From Streptomyces sp. SUK 48 (lineage in GTDB: Bacteria; Actinomycetota; Actinomycetes; Streptomycetales; Streptomycetaceae), in the NCBI RefSeq assembly GCF_009650765.1, contig NZ_CP045740.1:4750001-4814000 (forward strand): DNA of 64,000 nt, read 5' to 3'. The translations under genes were made by a program, and so were the position numbers. This document shows positions 8,663 to 18,180 of this stretch, in pieces. The notes below the pieces were generated by a model. It searched no databases, was not told the DNA's origin, and saw only the letters and a program-made list of their open reading frames with translations. Within the stretch, counting starts at the first letter, position 1. Each line of letters opens with the position of its first letter.

Positions 8663-9055
8663 TCAGTCCGTCAGGTCCACCCGGATCGTCAGCAGATCCG
8701 TGCCGAGGGCCTGTACCGCCGTGCTGTTGAGCCGGGGCAGCCCCCGCAGCCGGGCCCGCGGGTCGTCGTCCGGCAGCAGATGGGCGGTGCCCTGGTGCCA
8801 CCGCCCGGCGATCCGCACCCGCACCCTGGGGTCGGCCTCGATGTTGCGCACGTACTGCGACCTGTGCCCGAACTCCGACACCAGCCAGAACGCCCCGCCG
8901 ACCCGCCGTCCGCCCACCGGGGTCCGCCGCGGCACCCCGGACACCCGCCCGGTCGTCTCCAGCACGGTCTGCAACGGGAGCCGCCGCATCAGCGGATTGA
9001 GCCGGCGCTGGATACCGGTCACGATGCGGTGCTTGCGGTCTGCTCGGCCGGTCAT
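8663..9055 (-). CDS. Deazaflavin (F420)-dependent nitroreductase family protein
   Basis: 130 residues. The fold signature of the Ddn/DUF385 split-barrel family is clear: TTGRVSGVPRRTPVGG, FWLVSEFGHRSQYVRNIEADPRVRVRIAGRWHQG (read as two adjoining segments) and a C-terminal LGTDLLTIRVD. These proteins bind F420H2 and reduce quinones or nitro compounds near the membrane. ATG 9055 is preferred over the upstream in-frame start at 9094 because a GGAGG lies ten bases before it. Together with the LLM protein at 2147 and fbiC at 10812 it forms a loose F420 neighbourhood. Confidence 0.85.
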   Translation of the reverse strand: MTGRADRKHRIVTGIQRRLNPLMRRLPLQTVLETTGRVSGVPRRTPVGGRRVGGAFWLVSEFGHRSQYVRNIEADPRVRVRIAGRWHQGTAHLLPDDDPRARLRGLPRLNSTAVQALGTDLLTIRVDLTD

Positions 9056-9148
9056 GGCTCCTGAACCTCCTGCGGAATCCTGCGGGACGGCCATCGCCCA
9101 GCCCAGGATGCCGCAACCGGCCGCCCCGCCGGCGCCGGAAGCGCCGTG

Positions 9149-10690
9149 TCAGGAAGCCCCGAGGAAGACCGGGTTGGTGAACGCCGCCAGCGCCCCCGGT
9201 ACCGGCCCCGCCGCCGTCTCGTGGCGGACCTCGGCGCGTACGTACGCCGCGTAGGAGGGGGTCGTACGCCATTCGACCGTGCCCGCGCCCGACACCGGCA
9301 GCGGGTCGCTCGTGTACAGGGTGCCCTCGTCGGTGACGAGGCGGAGGGTGCAGCGGGGCGCGCCGGTGACGGCGAGGCGGACGGTCACCGGGGCGTCCGC
9401 GGGCAGCGCCAGCCGCTCCCCGATGCCCGCCTGCCGCCCCCGCCCGCCCGTGGCGGTGAGGGAGACGGTGACGTGCTGGGACTCGGCGACGTAGGAGCGG
9501 CCCGCGCGGATGCCCTCCTGGATGGCCCGTCGGCTCAGCTCGTCGGCGAGGACGACGGTCTGGGGGAGGCCGACCGCGTCCGGGTCGCGGTGGGCGTCGC
9601 TGTTGCCCATCGCCGGGAGCCAGGGGCGGCCCTGCCGTACGGCGGCGACCAGGAGGTTGTCCCACTCGGCGAGGGTGACCTCGTCGTCGGGCGTGTAGGG
9701 GCCGTTCCACACCTCCACGGCGTCCGCCTCGGCGAAGCCGAACTTCCAGCCGCAGCCGACGCAGGTGGCGTGCGGATGGGCCGGTACGACCAGACCCCCG
9801 GCGCGCCGGATGTCACGGGCGAAGCGGGCCCAGCGGTTGTCGCGGGCACGGTAGCGCCAGTCCACGAAGGTGCCGGGCTCGGTGCCGAGCGCCACCACAT
9901 GCCCGTTGCGGGTGGTGATCTCCTCGCCGAGCATGATCAGCAGATCGTCGCCGGCCTCGTCCGCCCAGTGCCCGTGGGACGTATGGGTGTTGTGGTCCGA
10001 GGAGTTGATGAAGTCCAGGCCCGCCGCCCGCGCGAGGGCCGCGATCTCGGCGGGGGTGCGGCGGCCGTCGGAGTACCAGGAGTGCAGATGGCAGTCGCCC
10101 CGGTACCAGGCCCGGCCCCGGCCCCTGGCCCGGGAGGGCGGGTACACCGGGCGGGGGGTCTCGCCGGGTTCGCCATAGGTCAGGGTGATCGTCAGCTCGT
10201 ACGACAGTCCCTGCGGAGCCACCGTGTAGGGGCCCAGCGCGATGTGCCAGGTGCCCGCCCGCACCGGCCCCGGCACATAGCCCGGGGTCGCGTCGTCGGC
10301 CCGTACGAAGAACTCCGTGCGGGCGCCGCCCGACCAGCCCCTGAAGCCCCTGCCGCCCAGCTCGGTGCCGTGCTGGTCGAAGAGGCCGATGTCGAGCGCG
10401 TTGCCCTGGGTGCCGGCCGGGACCGAGGGCCGGTCGTAGCTGTAGGAGACCTTGAACTCCCGTACACCGGGCGGCACTTCGACGGGTACGTACACGAAGT
10501 CGGGGGCGCCGGGCGGCAGGGTGCCCCGCACCGTCTGCGTCTCCTGGCCCTGTTCCTGGCCCTGGCCTCGGCCCTGGCCGTCCGCCGCCGCGAAGTTCAC
10601 GGTTCCCAACGTAAGGGCAGCGGCGGCGCCGGTCACGAACAGCGCGCGCCTGGCGATTCCCCCGGCGTGATCGTGCGTGTCGTCACACAT
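9149..10690 (-). CDS. Secreted PHP-domain phosphoesterase (CehA/McbA type)
   Basis: 513 residues. The N-terminus carries a twin-arginine-like signal (GIARRALFVTGAAAALTLG, then AAADG), so export by Tat is likely. A beta-rich region of about 150 residues precedes the PHP metallo-domain: GDCHLHSWYSDG (HxH), NSSDHNTHTSHGHW, VPAHPHATCVGCGW and AMGNSDAHRDPDA supply the metal-binding His/Asp set. Members of the CehA/McbA group hydrolyse phosphoesters or carbamates outside the cell; the substrate cannot be named. An in-frame ATG three codons upstream (10699) is an alternative start. Divergent from fbiC with 121 bases between. Confidence 0.85.
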   Translation of the reverse strand: MCDDTHDHAGGIARRALFVTGAAAALTLGTVNFAAADGQGRGQGQEQGQETQTVRGTLPPGAPDFVYVPVEVPPGVREFKVSYSYDRPSVPAGTQGNALDIGLFDQHGTELGGRGFRGWSGGARTEFFVRADDATPGYVPGPVRAGTWHIALGPYTVAPQGLSYELTITLTYGEPGETPRPVYPPSRARGRGRAWYRGDCHLHSWYSDGRRTPAEIAALARAAGLDFINSSDHNTHTSHGHWADEAGDDLLIMLGEEITTRNGHVVALGTEPGTFVDWRYRARDNRWARFARDIRRAGGLVVPAHPHATCVGCGWKFGFAEADAVEVWNGPYTPDDEVTLAEWDNLLVAAVRQGRPWLPAMGNSDAHRDPDAVGLPQTVVLADELSRRAIQEGIRAGRSYVAESQHVTVSLTATGGRGRQAGIGERLALPADAPVTVRLAVTGAPRCTLRLVTDEGTLYTSDPLPVSGAGTVEWRTTPSYAAYVRAEVRHETAAGPVPGALAAFTNPVFLGAS

Positions 10691-10811
10691 GGCCCTCATT
10701 GTGCGGGCCGGACGTGAACTCCCCCAGAAGAAAAGGAGACGGGCTCCCCGCCGTCGCACGGCCGTCCCTCGTCCCCGTCCGTCCTGATCATCCCCTACGT
10801 ATCGTGGAGGC

Positions 10812-13400
10812 ATGACGACTCCCGCGACTCCCGGACCCGGCCGGCCCACCGAGAACTCCATGCGTCGCGCCCTCAAACGCGCCCGTGACGGCGTCGCCCT
10901 CGACACCGCCGAGGCCGCGGTGCTGCTCCAGGCCCGGGGCGAGGACCTGACCGGCCTCGCCGCCTCCGCCGCCCGGGTGCGCGACGCGGGCCTCGAACAG
11001 GCGGGCCGTCCCGGCGTCATCACCTACTCCAAGAGCGTCTTCGTCCCGCTGACCCGGCTGTGCCGGGACAAGTGCCACTACTGCACCTTCGTCACCGTCC
11101 CCGGCAAGCTCCGCCGCGCCGGGCACGGCATGTTCATGTCCCCGGACGAGGTGCTCGACATCGCCCGCAAGGGCGCCGCGCTCGGCTGCAAGGAAGCCCT
11201 GATCACCCTCGGCGACAAGCCCGAGGACCGCTGGCCCGAGGCCCGCGAGTGGCTCGACGCGCACGGCTACGACGACACCATCGCCTACGTCCGCGCCATC
11301 TCCATCCGCATCCTGGAGGAGACCGGCCTGCTGCCCCACCTCAACCCGGGCGTCATGAGCTGGACCGACTTCCAGCGCCTGAAGCCGGTCGCGCCCAGCA
11401 TGGGCATGATGCTGGAGACCACGGCCACCCGCCTGTGGTCCGAGCCCGGCGGCCCGCACCACGGCTCCCCGGACAAGGAACCCGCCGTACGGCTGCGGGT
11501 GCTCGAGGACGCCGGCCGCTCCTCCGTCCCCTTCACCTCCGGGCTGTTGATCGGCATCGGCGAGACCTACGAGGAGCGCGCCGAGTCCCTCTTCGCGCTG
11601 CGCAAGGTCTCCCGCGCCTACCACGGCATCCAGGAACTGATCATCCAGAACTTCCGCGCCAAGCCGGACACCGCGATGCGCGGCATGCCGGACGCGGAAC
11701 TGGACGAACTGGTCGCCACCGTCGCCGTCGCCCGGCACATCATGGGCCCCGCCGCCTGCCTCCAGGCCCCGCCGAACCTGGTCGAGGGCGAGTACGAGCG
11801 GCTGATCGGCGCCGGCATCGACGACTGGGGCGGGGTGTCGCCCCTGACCATCGACCACGTCAACCCCGAACGCCCCTGGCCGCAGATCGAGGAACTGACG
11901 GAGCGGTCCCGCGCGGCCGGCTTCGAGCTGCGCGAACGCCTCTGCGTCTACCCGGAGTTCGTCCGGCGCGGCGAGCCCTGGCTGGACCCCCGGCTGCGCC
12001 CGCACGTCGCCGCGCTCGCCGACCCGGAGACCGGCCTGGCCCGCCCCGGCGCCCTCCCCGCCGGTCTGCCCTGGCAGGAACCGGAGGACACCTTCACGCC
12101 CACCGGCCGCACCGATCTGCACCGCACCATCGACACCCAGGGCCGTACGACCGACCGCCGTGACGACTACGACGAGGTGTACGGCGACTGGGACGCCCTG
12201 CGCGAGGCGGCCGCCCCCGGGATGGCGCCGCAGCGCATCGACACCGATGTGCGCGAGGCGCTGCGCACCGCCGCCGACGACCCCACCCGGCTGACCGACG
12301 CCGAGGCCCTCGCCCTCTTCCACGCGGACGGCCCGGCGCTGGACGCGCTGTGCCGGATCGCCGACGACGTGCGCAGGTCGGTGGTGGGCGACGACGTGAC
12401 GTACATCGTCACCCGGAACATCAACTTCACCAATGTCTGCTACACCGGCTGCCGCTTCTGCGCCTTCGCCCAGCGCCGTACCGACGCCGACGCCTACACC
12501 CTGTCCCTGACCCAGGTCGCCGACCGCGCCCAGCAGGCGTGGGACGTCGGCGCGGTCGAGGTCTGCATGCAGGGCGGCATCCACCCCGACCTGCCCGGCA
12601 CCGCCTACTTCGACATCGCGAAGGCGGTCAAGGAACGCGTCCCCGGCATGCATGTGCACGCCTTCTCCCCGATGGAGGTCGTGAACGGCGCCACCCGCAC
12701 CGGCATGTCCATCCGGGAGTGGCTGACGGCCGCGCGGGAGGCGGGCCTCGACACCATCCCCGGCACGGCCGCGGAGATCCTGGACGACGAGGTCCGCTGG
12801 ATCCTCACCAAGGGCAAGCTGCCCGCGGCCACCTGGATCGAGGTCGTGAAGACGGCCCACGAACTGGGCATCCGCTCCTCCTCCACGATGATGTACGGCC
12901 ATGTCGACCAGCCCCGCCACTGGCTGGGCCACCTGCGCACGCTGGCCGGCATCCAGCGGGAGACCGGCGGCTTCACGGAGTTCGTCACCCTCCCCTTCAT
13001 CCACACCAACGCGCCGGTCTACCTCGCCGGCATCGCCCGCCCCGGCCCGACCACCCGCGACAACCGCGCGGTGACGGCCATGGCCCGCCTCCTCCTGCAC
13101 CCCTGGATCCCCAACATCCAGACGAGCTGGGTCAAACTCGGCACCGAGGGCGCGGCGGAGATGCTCCGCTCCGGCGCGAACGACCTGGGCGGCACCCTGA
13201 TGGAGGAGACGATCTCCCGGATGGCGGGCTCGTCGTACGGCTCGTACAAGTCCGTGCGCGATCTGGTGGCCGTCGCGGAGGCGGCCGGCCGCCCGGCGAA
13301 ACCGCGGACGACGCTCTACGGCGAGGTGCCGGACGAGCGGCAGCACGCGGCGACGGCCTCCGACGGCCACCTCCCCGAGCTGCTGCCGGTGCTCGACTGA
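10812..13400 (+). CDS. fbiC: FbiC: fused FO synthase (CofG/CofH) for coenzyme F420
   Basis: 862 residues, the usual length of the actinobacterial fusion. Two radical-SAM halves are visible. The first has [10 protein letters not shown] (CxxxCxxC, near residue 84; CofG-like). The second has [10 protein letters not shown] (near residue 543; CofH-like). Each is followed by the barrel expected of 7,8-didemethyl-8-hydroxy-5-deazariboflavin synthase. It makes the deazaflavin FO from tyrosine and the flavin precursor 5-amino-6-ribitylamino-uracil. The ATG follows GTGGAGGC at a good distance. The gene stands alone and divergent from the PHP gene. Its product would supply F420 to the LLM oxidoreductase at 2147 and the nitroreductase at 8663. 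Confidence 0.97.
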   Translation: MTTPATPGPGRPTENSMRRALKRARDGVALDTAEAAVLLQARGEDLTGLAASAARVRDAGLEQAGRPGVITYSKSVFVPLTRLCRDKCHYCTFVTVPGKLRRAGHGMFMSPDEVLDIARKGAALGCKEALITLGDKPEDRWPEAREWLDAHGYDDTIAYVRAISIRILEETGLLPHLNPGVMSWTDFQRLKPVAPSMGMMLETTATRLWSEPGGPHHGSPDKEPAVRLRVLEDAGRSSVPFTSGLLIGIGETYEERAESLFALRKVSRAYHGIQELIIQNFRAKPDTAMRGMPDAELDELVATVAVARHIMGPAACLQAPPNLVEGEYERLIGAGIDDWGGVSPLTIDHVNPERPWPQIEELTERSRAAGFELRERLCVYPEFVRRGEPWLDPRLRPHVAALADPETGLARPGALPAGLPWQEPEDTFTPTGRTDLHRTIDTQGRTTDRRDDYDEVYGDWDALREAAAPGMAPQRIDTDVREALRTAADDPTRLTDAEALALFHADGPALDALCRIADDVRRSVVGDDVTYIVTRNINFTNVCYTGCRFCAFAQRRTDADAYTLSLTQVADRAQQAWDVGAVEVCMQGGIHPDLPGTAYFDIAKAVKERVPGMHVHAFSPMEVVNGATRTGMSIREWLTAAREAGLDTIPGTAAEILDDEVRWILTKGKLPAATWIEVVKTAHELGIRSSSTMMYGHVDQPRHWLGHLRTLAGIQRETGGFTEFVTLPFIHTNAPVYLAGIARPGPTTRDNRAVTAMARLLLHPWIPNIQTSWVKLGTEGAAEMLRSGANDLGGTLMEETISRMAGSSYGSYKSVRDLVAVAEAAGRPAKPRTTLYGEVPDERQHAATASDGHLPELLPVLD

Positions 13401-13509
13401 GCACCGGGTACGGGGCGGGACCGAGCGGTACGCGCCACGGGGACGACTGAGTACGATGATCCGACCCCCGGACCGTGTGGGGGACCCATAGCGGAGGAGA
13501 TGCGTACCC

Positions 13510-14076
13510 GTGGCTGCCCGACTGCCCTCCTGGGCCTGGGTCTCCGGTCTGACGGTGGGGGCGACCGTGGCCGTCGTCGCCCTCGCCGTGCAGGCGGAGC
13601 ACGGGCCGCATCCCACGGCCGCGAGCGTGAAGCCGAGCACATCGGCGTCGGCGAGCACCCATGGCTCGGCCGAGCCGAAGCCGCCGGCGGGGCCGCCCGC
13701 GCTGCCGGCGGGCTCCGGGGACGGCCGCAGGGTCGTGTACTCGCTCGCGGCGAAGCGGCTGTGGCTGGTCGACGCGACCGGCAAGGAGGTCAGGACGTTC
13801 GAGGTGTGGCCGGGCACGGTGCCGCCGGCGCCCGGCCGCTACTCGATCACGCTGCGCACCCAGTCCCTCAAGGGCTCGGACGGCGTGGAGATCGAACACG
13901 TCATGTACTTCACGAAGGTGGACGGCGTGAACGTGGCCTTCTCCAACGCCCTGGACGGCGCCTCGCCGCCCCCGGCCGAGGGCAAGAAACTGGGCGGCAT
14001 CCGCATGCGCAAGCAGGACGGCGCCGCCCTGTGGGCCTTCGGTGATCAGGGCACGAACGTGACGGTGATCAAGTAG
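13510..14076 (+). CDS. Membrane-anchored L,D-transpeptidase-like protein without the catalytic motif
   Basis: 188 residues from a GTG with GGAGGAG upstream (13492-13498). One N-terminal membrane anchor (about residues 8-28) and a Ser/Pro/Ala-rich linker lead to an extracytoplasmic domain: RRVVYSLAAKRLWLVDATGK, then PGRYSITLR and IEHVMYFTKVDGVNVAFSNAL. This follows the strand order of the ErfK/YbiS/YnhG fold. Where active enzymes have a HxxxxSxGCxR motif it reads GGIRMRKQDG, with no Cys. It is probably a non-catalytic relative of L,D-transpeptidases. Its 3' end overlaps the convergent DUF2165 gene by eight bases. Confidence 0.7.
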   Translation: MAARLPSWAWVSGLTVGATVAVVALAVQAEHGPHPTAASVKPSTSASASTHGSAEPKPPAGPPALPAGSGDGRRVVYSLAAKRLWLVDATGKEVRTFEVWPGTVPPAPGRYSITLRTQSLKGSDGVEIEHVMYFTKVDGVNVAFSNALDGASPPPAEGKKLGGIRMRKQDGAALWAFGDQGTNVTVIK

Positions 14077-14596
14077 TAGGGGCTTCCCTGCCGCTGCCCG
14101 GCAGGTGATTGACGATCAACGCCACCCCGCTGAGCAGGAAGACGCGGGTGGCGGAGTCCTCGCCGTTCCACGCCTTCGCCTGCCACATCGCGAACCACTC
14201 ACCGCCGATCGCGATGAATCCGGCGCCGAACAGCAGCAGGAGCATCAGCAGCCCATAGGTGGAAACGCGCCGTGCGAACGCGTCGTCCCGGCGCGCCACC
14301 CACAGGTACGTGCCCCAGACCAGGACCAGCGCGGCCACCGTCTCCCACGCGATGATCAGGACGTAGGCGGTGTCCTGGAGCGCGGTGCTGGTGATCGCGC
14401 GCCACATCAGATCGTGGTCCTTGAAGGTGCTGTCCATCGCCAGCACATGCCGTACGAACTGCTGGTTCGTCCCGAAGTCCGTGATGTTGCCGAACGCGAC
14501 GAGGGCGATGTACAGCGCGAGTATCCCGGTGAGTACACCGGCGGCCAGCCCGTGACTGGAGAGTCTGGAGCGCCGCGTGGGGTCGGTGGTGGTCAT
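14069..14596 (-). CDS. DUF2165 small integral membrane protein
   Basis: 175 residues with four strongly hydrophobic segments (about residues 16-36, 75-97, 110-130, 148-165). LYIALVAFGNITDFGTN and VLAMDSTF match the DUF2165 family of predicted small integral membrane proteins, whose function is unknown. GGGGAGAA sits before the ATG. It is convergent with the preceding gene (8-base 3' overlap) and divergent from the large P-loop/TPR gene, so it appears to be monocistronic. Confidence 0.8.
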   Translation of the reverse strand: MTTTDPTRRSRLSSHGLAAGVLTGILALYIALVAFGNITDFGTNQQFVRHVLAMDSTFKDHDLMWRAITSTALQDTAYVLIIAWETVAALVLVWGTYLWVARRDDAFARRVSTYGLLMLLLLFGAGFIAIGGEWFAMWQAKAWNGEDSATRVFLLSGVALIVNHLPGSGREAPTT

Positions 14597-14686
14597 GGCT
14601 GGATTCTCCCCTGGCGGAAGACCGCTTGACGCGCTGCCATTGCGCCATCATGGAACGGGGTCTGCGGGGGAAGGACGGGCGTTCGG

Positions 14687-17600
14687 ATGGTGCGGGCACG
14701 GCCGTCGATGCAGGAGCTGATCGGACGGCGCAGACGGGCGGGCTTCATCGGCCGCGGCGGCGAACGGGCGGCGTTCCGCGAGAACCTGGACCTCCCGCCG
14801 GAGGACGAACGGCACCGCTTCCTCTTCCACGTCCACGGTCAGGCGGGCGTCGGGAAGACCTTCCTCCTGAGGGAGCTGGAGCAGACGGCACGGGAACGCG
14901 GCGCGCTGACCGCGTACGTGGACGAGGGCGTGGGCAGCGTCCCCGAGGCGCTGTCCGTCCTCAGCCGTGAATTCGCCCGCCAGGAAGTGGAGTTCAAGAA
15001 GCTCGACCGGGCGCTGGCCTCGTACCGGGAACGCCGCCACGAGGCGGAGGCGGTGGCGGCGGGCCTGGACTCCGCGCCCCCGGAGGGGCCGTCCCCGGTG
15101 ACGGCCACGGCGGTGCGGGCGGGGCTGGCGGGCCTGGGGCTGATACCCGGCGCGGGCCCTTTCGTGGGAGCGGTCGACCCGGCCCAAGTCGCCCAGGCGG
15201 CCGAGCGGTTGAGGCGCGGACTGAGCGCGCGGTTCGGCAGCCAGGACGACGTGCAACTGGTGCTCTCACCGGAACGGACCCTGACCCCGAAGCTGCTGGA
15301 GGAGCTGGAGTCCGCCGCCGCGACGGCCCCCTGGATCGTCCTCTTCTTCGACACGTACGAGCGCACGGGCCCCTTCCTCGACCACTGGCTGCACGAGATG
15401 ATGACCACCGACCGGTACGGCTCCCTGCCCGCCGACGTCGTCGTGGTCACCGCGGGGCAGCAGCCGCTCGACCGGGCCCGCTGGGGCGGCTTCGCCGATT
15501 TCATGACGGAGACCGAGCTGGGCCCCTTCACGGAGGCGGAGACCCGGGGACTGCTGGCGGACCGCGGTGTGGTCGCCGAGCCGGTGGTGGCGGAGGTACT
15601 GCGGCTGACCGGCGGACTCCCGCTGCTGGTCTCGACCCTGGCCGGGCAGCGGCCCGCCGACCTGGACGACGTCGGCGACCCGAGCGCCACGGCGGTCGAA
15701 CGCTTCCTGAAGTGGGAGCAGGACCCGGCCCGCCGTGCGGTGGCCCTGGCGTGCGCGCTGCCGAGGAGCCTGGACCTGGACGTGTTCCGGGCGGCCGTGG
15801 ACGACCCGGGGTCCGACGACCTCTTCGGCTGGCTGAGCGGCCTGCCCTTCGTGGACGACCGCCGGGGCCGGCTGCGGTACCACGACCTGGTGCGGGAGAC
15901 GATGCTGCGCCTGCTGCGCCACCGCTCCCCGCAGGAGTGGCGCCGGCGCCATGAGGCGCTGGCGGCGGTGTACGGCACCTGGTGCGAGTCGGCGGCCGAG
16001 GGCCTGCACCTGGACGCGGCGTGGACCCTGAAACGCTGGCGTGAGCTGCGGCTGGAGCAGACGTACCACCTGCTGTGCGCCCGGCCGCGCGCGGAACTGG
16101 CCGAGGCGCTGGCGCGGGTGGCCGAGAACTGTCTCGCGGAGGAGGCGGAGAGCCGTCACTGGGCCCGCATGCTGGAGGAGGCGGGCACGGCGGCGGACGA
16201 CGCGGAGCTGCGGGAGTGGGGGCGGCGCCTGCGGGAGGCCCTCGCGGACGACGAACGCGGGACGCGAGCCGCCGTCGACCTGCTGCTGGCCCGCCCCGGG
16301 CTCGACGACCTCGGCCGCGCGATGGCCCACGGGGTGCGCGGAATCCAGCTGATGGCCGACGGGGAGTACCGGCGAGGGCTGGCGGAACAGGACCGGTGCA
16401 TCGCGCTCGCCGCACACCTGTCACTGCCCGGTACGGCCCTGTCCGTCCTGTACCTCGGCCGTGCTCGCGCCCATCGCCTGCTGGCGGACTACCCGGCCGC
16501 GCTGGCGGACCTGGACCGGGCGGACGCCCTGTCCCCCGACGACGTGTCGACCCTCCGGGAGCGCGGGGAGACCCGTCGGACGGCCGGCCGGTTGCAGGAG
16601 GCCCTCGCCGATCTGGACCGCGCCCTCGCGCTGGACCCGGGTGACATCCCCGCCCTCTCGTCGAGGGCGCTCTGCCTCTACGCGCTCGGGCGCGCGGACG
16701 AGGCACTCGCCGATGCCGATCACGTGCTCGCCCGCGAGGAGGACACCCTCTGGGCCCTGGTCCAGCGGGCGCGGATCCATGCCGACCGGGAGGAGTGGGA
16801 TCCGGCGCTCAGGGACCTGGACCGGATCGCGTCCCTCGCACCGCGGGACGCGTGGGTGGCGGCGGAGTGCGGTGACCTGTACCGGGACGCGGGCCGGTAC
16901 GAGGACGCTGTCGGCGAGCTGAGCCGTGCCCTGGAGCTGAGCCCGGACTACGCCTGGCCGCTGGCGAGCCGTGGCGCGGCCCTCTGCCGACTGGGCCGGT
17001 ACGAGGAGGCACTCGCCGATCTGGACCGCGCCGTGGAGCTGGTGCCCGACGATGTCTGGCCGCTGGTGCACCAGGCCAGATGCATGGGCCGACTCGGGCG
17101 GACGGAAGAGGCGTTGTCCCGCTTGCGGCGCGCCGTCGCGGCGGCACCGGACGAGCCGCTGATCCGGGTGGAGCTGGGCGCCGCCTGCCGGCAGGCCGAG
17201 CTGTACGACGAGGCCGTGCCGCAGCTGCGCCGGGCGCTGGAACTGTCTCCCGGCACCACCACGGCCGCGGCCCTCCTGGGTGCCGTCCACAGCGCCCGGC
17301 AGGAGTACCGGCAGGCATTCGGGTACCTGGACCGGGCGATCGCCGCGGACCCCGACTACGGCTGGGCACTGAGCGAGCGCGCCCGGGCCGCCCTGGCGGT
17401 CGGCCGCACCGAGAGGGCCCTGGCCGACCTGGACCGATGCCTCGCGCTGGACGCGTCGGCCCACTGGTCCCGTGTCCAGGCCGTGCAACTGCTGATGCGC
17501 TCGGGCCGCTGGCGGGAGGCGTGCGAACGGCTCGACCGGGCCGAGCGCCTGGGCGTCCCCGGACTGGCGACGACACGCGCGAGCGCCTATCGGCACATGC

Positions 17601-18004
17601 GCCGGTGGGCGGCGGCCAGGGCGGAGGCCGAACGCATCCGTGCGCGCGATCCGTTCGTGGGCGTGCTCCATCTCGCCCTGGCGATCGGCGGCTCGGACGG
17701 CCGGGAAGCGGCCCGCCCCTGGTGGCAGGAGCTGCTGCGGCTCCTGCCCGGGACCGAACTGCGGGGCGTCGTCCAGGACTTCCCCCGCTGCGTGGCGGCC
17801 TGCGCCCTCGGCGACTGGCCCACCGCCGACGCGGCACTGACCCGCGTCCTGGCGGCCGGCCCGGACTGGGAGGCCCTCTCCTCGCCGGTCACATTCCTCG
17901 TCGAACTCCTGACCGTCCCCGGAGCCGACCGTCTCCGCCTGGCCCCCCGCCTGGCCGCGGTCGAGTCGGCCCGGGCCGCGATCCAGGCGAGTTACGCGGA
18001 GTGA
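14687..18004 (+). CDS. Large P-loop NTPase with C-terminal TPR array (STAND-like)
   Basis: 1105 residues. Walker A GQAGVGKT lies at residues 51-58, a hydrophobic strand ending in Asp (VLFFDTYE, near 217-224) is the likely Walker B, and LTGGLPLLVS (near 310) resembles the GLPL motif of STAND NTPases. Residues about 540-1000 hold around ten TPR-like repeats of about 34 residues with the pattern LADLDRALALDPGD and GRYEEAL. STAND proteins with TPR sensors act as switches: regulators, effector platforms or, in some Avs-type systems, phage sensors. No nuclease or other effector domain is visible at the N-terminus. ATG 14687 is used; an ATG seven codons later is possible. Its 3' end overlaps a convergent DUF397 gene by 13 bases. 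Confidence 0.75.
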   Translation: MVRARPSMQELIGRRRRAGFIGRGGERAAFRENLDLPPEDERHRFLFHVHGQAGVGKTFLLRELEQTARERGALTAYVDEGVGSVPEALSVLSREFARQEVEFKKLDRALASYRERRHEAEAVAAGLDSAPPEGPSPVTATAVRAGLAGLGLIPGAGPFVGAVDPAQVAQAAERLRRGLSARFGSQDDVQLVLSPERTLTPKLLEELESAAATAPWIVLFFDTYERTGPFLDHWLHEMMTTDRYGSLPADVVVVTAGQQPLDRARWGGFADFMTETELGPFTEAETRGLLADRGVVAEPVVAEVLRLTGGLPLLVSTLAGQRPADLDDVGDPSATAVERFLKWEQDPARRAVALACALPRSLDLDVFRAAVDDPGSDDLFGWLSGLPFVDDRRGRLRYHDLVRETMLRLLRHRSPQEWRRRHEALAAVYGTWCESAAEGLHLDAAWTLKRWRELRLEQTYHLLCARPRAELAEALARVAENCLAEEAESRHWARMLEEAGTAADDAELREWGRRLREALADDERGTRAAVDLLLARPGLDDLGRAMAHGVRGIQLMADGEYRRGLAEQDRCIALAAHLSLPGTALSVLYLGRARAHRLLADYPAALADLDRADALSPDDVSTLRERGETRRTAGRLQEALADLDRALALDPGDIPALSSRALCLYALGRADEALADADHVLAREEDTLWALVQRARIHADREEWDPALRDLDRIASLAPRDAWVAAECGDLYRDAGRYEDAVGELSRALELSPDYAWPLASRGAALCRLGRYEEALADLDRAVELVPDDVWPLVHQARCMGRLGRTEEALSRLRRAVAAAPDEPLIRVELGAACRQAELYDEAVPQLRRALELSPGTTTAAALLGAVHSARQEYRQAFGYLDRAIAADPDYGWALSERARAALAVGRTERALADLDRCLALDASAHWSRVQAVQLLMRSGRWREACERLDRAERLGVPGLATTRASAYRHMRRWAAARAEAERIRARDPFVGVLHLALAIGGSDGREAARPWWQELLRLLPGTELRGVVQDFPRCVAACALGDWPTADAALTRVLAAGPDWEALSSPVTFLVELLTVPGADRLRLAPRLAAVESARAAIQASYAE

Positions 18005-18180
18005 GCCGCGAACGCCACGAACTCCGTCCAGCTGGCCTCGCCGACGGTGAGCCGGGCGCGATCCTTGTCCTTGGAGTCGCGGACGTGAACGGTGGCGGGG
18101 GCGACAGCCACCTCGACGCAGTCGGGACCCTCGTTGCTGCTGTAGCTGCTCTTGAACCACGTCAGAGTGTGGGTGCTCAC
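17992..18180 (-). CDS. DUF397 domain protein (partner of the XRE regulator)
   Basis: 62 residues. TWFKSSYSSNEGPDCVEVAVAP, followed by HVRDSKDKDRARLTV and WTEFVAF, is the complete DUF397 pattern. These small proteins are encoded next to DUF5753-type XRE regulators in large numbers in streptomycetes, where such pairs influence development and antibiotic production. The GTG start overlaps the regulator's stop (GTGA), so the two are coupled. The 3' end overlaps the TPR gene on the other strand by 13 bases. Confidence 0.92.
   Translation of the reverse strand: MSTHTLTWFKSSYSSNEGPDCVEVAVAPATVHVRDSKDKDRARLTVGEASWTEFVAFAAHSA

Noticed and set aside
10788..13817. A 1,009-codon open frame on the minus strand across fbiC
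   Set aside because: It is a GC-rich antisense shadow of a clearly functional fbiC; its translation is a low-complexity Gly/Ala/Arg/Val/Asp sequence with no family features.
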